Below, piece by piece: positions 1-5,052 of a stretch of 5,052 bases of DNA; the first letter of the stretch is position 1, and every line of letters begins with the position of its first letter. The stretch lies in NCBI GenBank assembly GCA_013152625.1, contig JAADFY010000140.1, forward strand, positions 1 through 5,052, in the 5' to 3' direction. Position numbers and translations under genes: made by a program. The notes beneath the pieces were generated by a model. That model saw only the letters and a program-made list of their open reading frames with translations, searched no databases and was not told where the DNA came from. The DNA comes from Alphaproteobacteria bacterium. GTDB lineage: Bacteria > Pseudomonadota > Alphaproteobacteria > Rhizobiales > Devosiaceae.

Positions 1-46
1 TGCTGGCACGGCGCTTGCGCCTGCCACCGGCAACCGGCAATCGACC

Positions 47-52
47 AGGGGA
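47..52 (+). promoter_or_regulatory. Shine-Dalgarno for the TIGR03032-family gene
   Basis: AGGGGA sits four bases before the ATG at 57. This supports 57 over the in-frame TTG at 15 as the real start. No promoter can be judged because only 46 bases lie further upstream. Those bases include a tandem ACCGGCA duplication at 26-39. Confidence 0.55.
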
Positions 53-56
53 TTTC

Positions 57-530
57 ATGGAAAAACAGCCGCCAGCGGAACCGACATCAGAACCGGGAGC
101 CGACCCGAAAACCACCGAAACCAACAAGGTCGAGTTTTCTATTTCCGCCGGCCTGTCGGCCAGGCTGGCCAAGCTTGATATCGCCCTGGCGGTTACTTCT
201 TATCAATCGGGACTTTTGTATCTGATCGGCCGCAACAAGAACAACGGCATCAACATTCACCAAACCGCCCTGCCCAAACCCATGGGGCTATGCGTTGGCG
301 AACGGGGCGATCTGACTGTGACCGCCGGCTATCAGATCCTGCGGTTTGAAAATGTTCTGCAACCCGGTCAGCAGATCAATCACACGTTCGAGACCTGTTT
401 TGTGCCCAGAACCGTTCATCTGACCGGGCGGCTCGACGCCCATGACGTGGGCATGGATAATCAGGGCCGGGCAGTGTTCGTGAACACGCGGTTTTGGCGG
501 TGCCTTCGGCCCGGCACTCGTTTGAGATGA
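57..530 (+). CDS. N-terminal fragment of TIGR03032-family protein
   Basis: This is the 157-residue open part of the frameshifted gene. The ATG at 57 is preferred because AGGGGA lies just upstream (47-52). The frame is also open upstream to the window edge, including a TTG at 15, but that upstream translation (RLPPATGNRPGDF) has no family resemblance. Residues 1-24 are a Pro/Glu/Thr-rich, probably disordered leader (QPPAEPTSEPGADPKTTETN). The family fold starts near residue 25 (KVEFSISAGL). Family motifs follow: TSYQSGLLYLIG at 47-58, ILRFENVLQPGQ at 94-105, DAHDVGMD at 127-134 and VFVNTRF at 140-146. The last 11 residues (WRCLRPGTRLR) are out of the family frame and are read-through after the indel. 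No signal peptide is visible, so the product would be cytoplasmic. It is probably unstable or inactive alone. Confidence 0.55.
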   Translation: MEKQPPAEPTSEPGADPKTTETNKVEFSISAGLSARLAKLDIALAVTSYQSGLLYLIGRNKNNGINIHQTALPKPMGLCVGERGDLTVTAGYQILRFENVLQPGQQINHTFETCFVPRTVHLTGRLDAHDVGMDNQGRAVFVNTRFWRCLRPGTRLR

Positions 531-1183
531 CATGGAAACCGGAGTTCATTTCCACGCTGATAGATGAAGACCGGTGCCACCTGAACGGGCTGGCCATGGA
601 GAACGGCAAACCGAAATACGTCACCGCCGTATCCCGCTCAAATACCATCGACGGCTGGCGTGACCGGCGCGCAAATGGCGGCATCGTCATGGATGTGGCA
701 CGCAATGAGATAGTTTGCGAGGGCCTGTCCATGCCACACTCCCCGCGGTTGCACGAGGGGCAATTATGGCTGCTGAATTCAGGCACCGGCGATCTGGGCA
801 CGGTTGAATTTGACAGGGCCGGCAACGGCACGTTTGTGCCAAAGGTATTTTGCCCCGGTTTTTTGCGCGGGTTGAGTTTTTCGGGAAATCTTGCGTTCGT
901 CGGCCTATCCAAACCCCGCCACAAGCGGTTTGAGGGGCTGGCTCTGGATCAAAAGCTGAAAGAGGCCGATTCGGAAGCCTGGTGCGGGGTTCAGATCATC
1001 GATCTGGACAAGGGATCGTGTGTCGACTGGTTCCGAATCGATGGCAGCATCGGCGAGGTTTTCGATGTGGCAATCCTGCCCGGAGCCGTTTGCCCCATGG
1101 CCGTGCCACCCATGTCGGACGAAGCGGCATCGCTGATCACTTATGATGGCATGCCCGGGGCCACTGGCACTGTAAAGGCTTAA
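527..1183 (+). CDS. C-terminal fragment of TIGR03032-family protein
   Basis: The frame is open from about 494, where TTG is the earliest start. The first ATG is at 527 and its last bases form the TGA of the N-terminal fragment (ATGA at 527-530), a classic coupling geometry. Starting there gives 218 residues. The fragment holds the most conserved family motifs: DRCHLNGLAMENG (nt 569-607), GLSMPHSPR (722-748), LWLLNSGTGDLG (764-799), FCPGFLRGL (851-877), VGLSKPR (899-919), CGVQIIDL (983-1006) and FDVAILPG (1061-1084). Only GAG directly before the ATG resembles a ribosome-binding site. The His residues in HLNGLA and MPHSPR, with Asp/His from the other half, look like a polar active or metal site of a propeller-like protein; that is inference. 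Translation probably depends on the upstream fragment, if it happens at all. Confidence 0.5.
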   Translation: MTWKPEFISTLIDEDRCHLNGLAMENGKPKYVTAVSRSNTIDGWRDRRANGGIVMDVARNEIVCEGLSMPHSPRLHEGQLWLLNSGTGDLGTVEFDRAGNGTFVPKVFCPGFLRGLSFSGNLAFVGLSKPRHKRFEGLALDQKLKEADSEAWCGVQIIDLDKGSCVDWFRIDGSIGEVFDVAILPGAVCPMAVPPMSDEAASLITYDGMPGATGTVKA

Positions 1184-1291
1184 AAAGCAGCCCCATCCTC
1201 CGCCTGTGGCGAAATAGACACGAAGGGCCGTACAAACGCCTGAACAACTCGACTCCTCGCCAACTTATGGTTAACTCTTTGTGGTTGAATC

Positions 1292-1309
1292 ATAATTTGC
1301 ACAAATTAT
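1292..1309. promoter_or_regulatory. Palindromic candidate operator
   Basis: ATAATTTG and CAAATTAT form perfect 8-base arms around a two-base CA centre, 16 bases before the autotransporter start. The size and symmetry suit a dimeric helix-turn-helix repressor or activator. The site overlaps the best -10-like hexamer (1291-1296), so a bound protein would block RNA polymerase. It does not match the consensus sites I can recall for Fur, LexA, FNR or Irr, so no regulator is named. As RNA it would be a weak AT-rich hairpin, which makes a DNA-level role more likely. Confidence 0.4.
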
Positions 1310-1314
1310 TTTAC

Positions 1315-1319
1315 AGGGA
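1315..1319 (+). promoter_or_regulatory. Shine-Dalgarno of the autotransporter
   Basis: AGGGA lies five bases before the ATG at 1325 and fits that start better than the in-frame ATG at 1331 (11 bases) or 1406, which has only GGCGGG nearby. It therefore decides in favour of the long signal peptide form. Confidence 0.6.
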
Positions 1320-1324
1320 CGCAC

Positions 1325-4300
1325 ATGAATATGACGGAATCTCCGGGCGGTTCCGCCCACCTTAATGGTGGCCGGAGCCAGGGATTGCAGGTGCGCGGCG
1401 GGCGCATGACCAAGTTTCACGGTCAGGCAGCAAGTTTTGCCCCGGGACTGGTTTTCGGTCAGTCGGCGGCTTCCCTGATTTCGTCTGTTTCCAGCAGCGC
1501 TCTGGCACTTGCCTTAATGATTGCAGCCCCCCTGTCGCTGACGGTCACCGGCGCCCGCGCCACGGACTGTGTCGTCGGCGCACCGGGCGTTTTTGTCTGC
1601 TCGGGTGCTTCGGTGCACACCGAAAGTCTGGTTTCTGCGGTGGTTGGCGATCTTGTCGTCACCGCTACCCCCGGTTTCAGCGTCGACACAACGGGATCGG
1701 GTGGTAATGCGATAAATCTGCGCAATTTTGCCGGTGATGTGAATATCTCCTTTACCGATATCTACACCTCACCCATTACCGGCCAGGTCAGTGGCATTTC
1801 CGGCATCAACCTTGGCACGGGATTTTTGTCAATCATAACGACGGGCGTTGTGACGGGGACGGATAATACCGGGATTATAGCCCTCAACAATAACGCCGTC
1901 AGCACCGATCTCACCATCAATGCCCAGGGCGCGGTGCAAGGGGGGCTCTACGGAGTTTTTGCACGCAATGACGGCACCGGGGCTGTGTCAATCACCACCC
2001 AGGCGGTGACGGGGACGAATAACATCGGGATTTATGCCCTCAACTATAACCCCGTCAGCACCGATCTCACCATCAATGCCCAGGGTGCGGTGCAAGGGGA
2101 GACCTACGGAGTTGATGCCCGCAATAACGGCACCGGTGTCCTGTCGATTACCACCCAGGCGGTGACGGGGACGAATAATGTCGGGATTTATGCCCTCAAC
2201 TATAACGCCGTCAGCACCAATCTCACCATCAATGCCCAGGGTGCGGTACAAGGGGGTACCATCGGAGTTGATGCCCGCAATAACGGCACCGGTGCCTTGT
2301 CAATCACAACGACAGGCGTTGTGACCGGGACGGATAGGGACGGGATTTTTGCCGATAACGATGGCACTTCAATCACCATCGATGCCCTGGGGGCCGTGAT
2401 GGGCGGTGAAGACGGCATTGATGCCCGCAACTACGGCGACGGCGAACTGTCGATCACCACCACTGGTGCGGTCACCGGCCAACTTTTCGAGGGAATTGAC
2501 GCGATTAATAGTTCCGCGGGCACCGATCTGACAGTTACGGTCAACGCCGGCTCGGTTGTTTCGGGCCAACGGTATGGAATTTTCGCCACTAATTTAGGCT
2601 CCGGCCCAACAATGATCACAATCAATGGCGCGGTCAATTCGGTAGATCGGGAAAGCGTTCAGGTTCAGGATTCCGCTACCGCCGGCGCCATGACAATTAC
2701 CGTCGGGGCGACAGGTTCGGTCAACAGTGACAACGATGACGGTATCAACGCAGATTCCTATGGCGTTGGCGACCTGTCGGTAACTGTCTTTGGCAGTGTG
2801 ACCGGCGGTGGTGCTGACGGTATTGACATCACAAAATATGATTCCGGCACCGGCAACATAATTGTCCTGACCGGTATGGGTTCCTCGGTAAGCGGCACCT
2901 CTGAAGGGATCGAAACCGACAATGAGGCTGCCGGCGGCACCACCCTGATCACGGTCAACGGCACGGTGATCGGCGGTCAAGAGGGTATCGAGGCCGACAA
3001 TGATCCGGGCTCCGGGGCCATAACCATCATCACCGGCGCGGGATCGAGTGTTACCGGCGGTTTTGATGGCATTGATGCGGACAATGACGGTGACGGCGCG
3101 CTGACCATCACCGTCAATGGTTCGGTGACCGGTGGAACGGGAATTGGTATCAATGCCCGCGGCGATGGTGCGCTTGGCGCAACAACCATCACCTTAAACG
3201 CCGGGGCCACGGTATCGGCGACCTCCGGGCAGGCGATCTTTAATGATGCCGGGGACTCAACCACAACGGTCAATGGCGGGGCATCGGTTGCCGGCACCAT
3301 TGTTCTTGGTGACGGAAGCGATAGCCTGGCCTTTAATGGCGGTGACTTTTCCGGCGTGACCCTGTTTGACGGCGGTGATGATATCGATGTCGCCGACACC
3401 TTTATCGATACTTTGACCTTTGCCGGCTCGAACGGCGCGTTGATCGGGGCCAACGTGATCAATTGGGAAAATGTGGTCATCGACACCGGTTCGACCATTT
3501 CGTTTGCCGACAACGCGCTGACAGCGGGCCTGCTTACCACCACAGGCGGCGGCATTCTTGACGCCGGCGGTGGTGGGCTGGTTCTGAACGCCAACGTGCT
3601 CAACAACGGCACCATCACCATGATCAATGGCGCCGTGGGCGACACAATCACCGTTAATGGTGATTTCTCAGGCCTGGGATCCTTTCTGATCGATGTTGAT
3701 CTTGCCAGCGACATGGCCGACACGCTGGTCATTAACGGTGACATCACCGGCGGCAGCACCGCGGTTTCGGTCTCTGATATCGCAGTCGGCCCGGCCACAG
3801 GCAATGATGTGCAGATTGTCAATGTGACCGGAACGACCATTGCCGGTGATTTTACCCTGGCCACACCCGGGATCGGGGCGTTCCTGTATGATCTTGCCTT
3901 GATCGGCGGCAATGACTGGGTTTTGCAACAACAGGCCGGATTTAATCCCGCCACCGCTGTTTATGAAGCCTATCCGCAGATACTGCTGGGGCTCAATTCC
4001 CTGCCCACCTTGCGTCAGCGGACAGGGGACCAGTACGCGGCCTATAGCGGCAAGGGCGTCGTCGAGACCGGCGGCCAGCCCACCCCCATCTGGACCCGGA
4101 TCGAGGGTGACCGCTCGGTGGTGGCACCGGCCACCTCCACCACCGCATTAAACTATGCCCTGCGCCAGTATCGCATTCAGGCCGGGCTCGATAGTCAGGT
4201 AATGGCCGGAGCGGGCGGCACGCTGATGGCGGGTGTGAACGCTTCTTACGGCATGGGCGCCGCCGACGTTTTTTCAGCGACCGGCGACGGCTCCATCGCC

Positions 4301-4915
4301 ACCGATCTTGCCAGCCTTGGGGCGACCGCCACCTGGTTCGGCAATGAAGGTTTTTATCTCGACGGTCAGGCCCAGATGTCCTGGTACACCTCTGATTTAA
4401 GCGATGTAACCAGCGGCCTTTTGGCGGGCGGCAATCAGGGTGTGGGATATGCCATCTCCCTTGAAGCCGGGCAAAGCGTGGACCTTGGCGGCGGCACCAG
4501 CATTACCCCCCAGGCGCAACTGGTCTATTCCTCGGTGGGTTTTGATGATTTTGTCGGCCCGGGCGGCGCGGCTGTCTCCCTTGACGCGGCCGACAGCGTT
4601 TTGGCCCGGCTTGGCCTGTCCATTGATAAAAGCCAAAGCTGGACCGCAAGCGACGGGATGACCAGCAGTTCGCAAATCTACGGTCTGGCGAACCTTTATT
4701 ATGAGCTGGCCGGCCCCAGCCAGGTGGATGTCTCGGGCACCGAGTTCGTCAATCAGCCCGAACAGGCAAGCGCCGAGATCGGGCTTGGCGGCTCGTTCAG
4801 TTGGGATGACGAGCGCATCACCCTGTTCGGCGAGATCACCGCTGCCACCAGCCTTGAGAATGCCGGCGACAGCTATCGTTACAAAGGCACCGCCGGCGCA
4901 AGGATAAATTTCTAA
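1325..4915 (+). CDS. Autotransporter (type Va) with beta-helix passenger and C-terminal beta-barrel
   Basis: This 1196-residue protein is exported by Sec and inserts its own barrel in the outer membrane to display the passenger. Residues 1-79 form a long signal peptide: a polar Gly/Arg/Ser-rich leader, a hydrophobic core near 57-76 (ALALALMIAAPLSLTV) and a probable cut after GARA at 79. The passenger begins with the only two cysteines in the protein, C82 and C92. From about residue 183 to 640 some 18 rungs carry G-[IV]-x-A-x-N at 24-29 residue spacing, alternating with [LI]-[ST]-[IV]-T strands, as in a right-handed beta-helix. Residues 655-870 match the conserved pre-barrel passenger region of alphaproteobacterial autotransporters (GVTLFDGGDD, INWENVVIDTGSTISF, GDTITVNGDFSG). 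Residues 875-910 look like the linker helix (AVYEAYPQILLGLNSLPTL). Residues 920-1196 form the barrel (PF03797-type): IWTRIEGDR, ATWFGNEGFYLDGQAQ, TPQAQLVYSSVGFDDF, IYGLANLYYEL and a terminal INF with the Phe used by the BAM machinery. No protease or lipase motif is visible, so an adhesive or structural surface role is inferred. Confidence 0.93.
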   Translation: MNMTESPGGSAHLNGGRSQGLQVRGGRMTKFHGQAASFAPGLVFGQSAASLISSVSSSALALALMIAAPLSLTVTGARATDCVVGAPGVFVCSGASVHTESLVSAVVGDLVVTATPGFSVDTTGSGGNAINLRNFAGDVNISFTDIYTSPITGQVSGISGINLGTGFLSIITTGVVTGTDNTGIIALNNNAVSTDLTINAQGAVQGGLYGVFARNDGTGAVSITTQAVTGTNNIGIYALNYNPVSTDLTINAQGAVQGETYGVDARNNGTGVLSITTQAVTGTNNVGIYALNYNAVSTNLTINAQGAVQGGTIGVDARNNGTGALSITTTGVVTGTDRDGIFADNDGTSITIDALGAVMGGEDGIDARNYGDGELSITTTGAVTGQLFEGIDAINSSAGTDLTVTVNAGSVVSGQRYGIFATNLGSGPTMITINGAVNSVDRESVQVQDSATAGAMTITVGATGSVNSDNDDGINADSYGVGDLSVTVFGSVTGGGADGIDITKYDSGTGNIIVLTGMGSSVSGTSEGIETDNEAAGGTTLITVNGTVIGGQEGIEADNDPGSGAITIITGAGSSVTGGFDGIDADNDGDGALTITVNGSVTGGTGIGINARGDGALGATTITLNAGATVSATSGQAIFNDAGDSTTTVNGGASVAGTIVLGDGSDSLAFNGGDFSGVTLFDGGDDIDVADTFIDTLTFAGSNGALIGANVINWENVVIDTGSTISFADNALTAGLLTTTGGGILDAGGGGLVLNANVLNNGTITMINGAVGDTITVNGDFSGLGSFLIDVDLASDMADTLVINGDITGGSTAVSVSDIAVGPATGNDVQIVNVTGTTIAGDFTLATPGIGAFLYDLALIGGNDWVLQQQAGFNPATAVYEAYPQILLGLNSLPTLRQRTGDQYAAYSGKGVVETGGQPTPIWTRIEGDRSVVAPATSTTALNYALRQYRIQAGLDSQVMAGAGGTLMAGVNASYGMGAADVFSATGDGSIATDLASLGATATWFGNEGFYLDGQAQMSWYTSDLSDVTSGLLAGGNQGVGYAISLEAGQSVDLGGGTSITPQAQLVYSSVGFDDFVGPGGAAVSLDAADSVLARLGLSIDKSQSWTASDGMTSSSQIYGLANLYYELAGPSQVDVSGTEFVNQPEQASAEIGLGGSFSWDDERITLFGEITAATSLENAGDSYRYKGTAGARINF
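1826..2443 (+). repeat. 156-bp tandem repeat block in the passenger
   Basis: Three in-frame units of 156 bases (52 residues) lie at 1826-1981, 1982-2137 and 2138-2293, followed by a diverged 150-base unit at 2294-2443. Each unit encodes two beta-helix rungs. Comparing units two and three by eye gives 14 differences in 156 bases, several of them synonymous. Units one and two differ at only three of 63 bases in the segment encoding ALN-x-N through TINAQGAVQG, but more in their first third. The unit length keeps both reading frame and helix register, so gain or loss of units would lengthen or shorten the passenger without breaking it. Confidence 0.88.
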
Positions 4916-5052
4916 AGCGCTGGTTTGCCGCTACGCCGGGCGGCTGTTTCAAGGTGATCCAACATCTCAAGGGCCAGTTTTTTGCGGTCGTAGTTTGCCG
5001 CCGCTCTCGGGCCGTTCTTGCTTAAGGTTGTCAGCAAACCAGCGTCCCCGTG
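4912..5052 (-). CDS. C-terminal end of a probable family 4-type glycosyltransferase (partial)
   Basis: The complementary strand is open from the window edge to a TAG at 4914-4912, giving 46 residues and running off the right end. The translation contains LLTTLSKNGPRAAANYDRKKLALEMLDHLE in pieces that resemble the last helices of GT-B glycosyltransferases of family 4, which often end NG-x(n)-[NH]YDR-x-x-LA-x-x-ML-x-x-L. The tail ARRSGKPAL is basic. This is recognition from a short C-terminal stretch with no catalytic domain in view, so the donor, acceptor and pathway are unknown; envelope or exopolysaccharide synthesis is the usual role of such enzymes. The gene converges on the autotransporter and their stop codons overlap by four bases (4912-4915). 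The other frames here are shorter or lack family resemblance. Confidence 0.55.
   Translation of the reverse strand, partial: HGDAGLLTTLSKNGPRAAANYDRKKLALEMLDHLETAARRSGKPAL
4918..5044. repeat. 11-bp inverted repeat near the convergent gene ends
   Basis: CGCTGGTTTGC at 4918-4928 is the exact reverse complement of GCAAACCAGCG at 5034-5044, with 105 bases between. Both arms lie inside the C-terminal coding part of the minus-strand gene, encoding GKPAL and DAGLL segments. The loop is too long for a terminator hairpin. It may be coincidence or the trace of a small inversion. Confidence 0.4.

Larger units (their letters stand above)
57..1183 (+). pseudogene. TIGR03032 / DUF4915-family protein gene, frameshifted
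   Basis: The two halves together make one full-length member of the TIGR03032 family, whose function is unknown. Frame 3 (57 to about 494) gives TSYQSGLLYLIGR, ILRFENVLQPGQ, DAHDVGMD and VFVNTRF. Frame 2 (about 494 to 1183) continues with RHSFEMTWKPEFIS, DRCHLNGLAM, GLSMPHSPR, LWLLNSGTGDLG, FCPGFLRGL, VGLSKPR, CGVQIIDL and FDVAILPG. This is the family's motif order, with nothing lost except about two residues at the junction. From memory the family reads VNT-x-F-S-C-L-A there, while here RF is followed directly by LAVPSA once frames are switched. That fits a 7-base deletion; loss of one T from the TTTT run at 492-495 would also restore the frame. The length with the 7 bases restored would be 377 residues, normal for the family. 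Conserved His and Asp residues lie in both halves, so neither half alone is likely to work. Sequencing error, true mutation and split expression cannot be told apart here. Confidence 0.8.
1184..1324 (+). promoter_or_regulatory. Intergenic control region before the autotransporter
   Basis: These 141 bases hold no plausible gene. The first 75 or so resemble the surrounding GC-rich DNA and show no convincing terminator hairpin for the upstream gene. From about 1262 the base composition turns AT-rich, as expected of a promoter. Two weak sigma-70-like options exist. CATAAT at 1291-1296 makes a good -10 but has no well-spaced -35 (TTATGG at 1265-1270 is 20 bases away, TTAACT at 1271-1276 is 14). 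TTGAAT at 1285-1290 with TATTTT at 1307-1312 has a 16-base spacer but would start transcription almost on the Shine-Dalgarno. The gap and composition shift support a separate promoter; the exact elements are uncertain. Confidence 0.4.

Noticed and set aside
489..497. Programmed ribosomal frameshift at CGG TTT TGG
   Set aside because: The needed shift is -1 and there is no X-XXY-YYZ heptamer; Phe-tRNA would have to re-pair with GTT. A +1 slip on TTTT leads to a stop at 523-525. An indel is simpler.
376..924. 182-codon minus-strand open frame
   Set aside because: It lies opposite the TIGR03032-family gene, whose motifs on the plus strand are unmistakable in both frames. The minus translation is Arg/Pro/Ser-rich with no family resemblance.
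1547..1570. Lipoprotein signal around C82
   Set aside because: The residues before the Cys are R-A-T-D, not a lipobox, and the second Cys ten positions on makes a disulfide more likely.
1988..2251. Repetitive minus-strand frame with a recurring HRTLGIDGEIGADG segment
   Set aside because: The periodicity is simply the 156-bp passenger repeats read in antisense.
1826..2443. CRISPR-like array
   Set aside because: The regular repeats are long, contiguous, in frame and protein-coding, with no unique spacers.
3305..3385. RTX-like calcium-binding repeats (LGDGSDSLAF, FDGGDD)
   Set aside because: Only isolated Gly/Asp-rich turns occur, without the tandem nonapeptide. The same segment is a normal part of the pre-barrel passenger in this autotransporter family.
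2977..3954. Long 325-codon open frame on the minus strand
   Set aside because: It lies opposite the autotransporter and is a Pro/Ser/Val/Ala-rich mirror of GC-rich repeat codons, with no recognisable motif. The plus-strand frame is clearly the real one.
4927..4944. Terminator hairpin GCCGC...GCGGC after the autotransporter
   Set aside because: The stem is only five pairs with an eight-base loop and is followed by TGTTTC, not a T-run. It also lies in the coding part of the minus-strand gene.

Overview
The window most likely comes from an alphaproteobacterium. Codon use is GC-rich with strong third-position G/C. The largest gene resembles the autotransporters common in that class, with a near-N-terminal Cys pair, long runs of G-[IV]-x-A-x-N rungs and a barrel ending in Phe. 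The assignment rests on family resemblance; there is no rRNA or other taxonomic marker here.

Layout. (1) 57-1183, + strand: a gene of the TIGR03032 / DUF4915-type family, split by a frameshift near 492-497. The N-terminal 157 codons end at a TGA (528-530) and the C-terminal half continues in another reading frame to 1183. The two halves join exactly where the conserved VNTRF...HSF segment of the family should be continuous. (2) 1184-1324: a 141-base intergenic stretch, AT-rich towards its end. It carries an 8+8 bp palindrome and a Shine-Dalgarno sequence. (3) 1325-4915, + strand: a complete 1196-residue type Va autotransporter with a very long signal peptide, a beta-helix passenger of about 18 rungs, a recently duplicated 156-bp repeat block and a C-terminal beta-barrel. 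(4) 4912-5052, - strand: the C-terminal 46 residues of a gene running in from the right. It looks like the tail of a family 4-type glycosyltransferase, and its stop codon overlaps the autotransporter stop.

Working together: the autotransporter is a self-contained surface protein, probably an adhesin or surface-layer component because no protease or lipase motif is visible. The upstream gene has no known biochemical role, and the 141-base gap with its own candidate control region suggests the autotransporter is transcribed separately. The convergent glycosyltransferase-like gene could belong to an envelope polysaccharide locus, but only its tail is visible.

I do not see a clear new biological system. 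The points most worth a second look are the broken TIGR03032 gene with an ATGA restart at the break, the mosaic repeat block in the passenger, the palindrome in front of the autotransporter, and the convergent gene ends that overlap and leave no room for a terminator.
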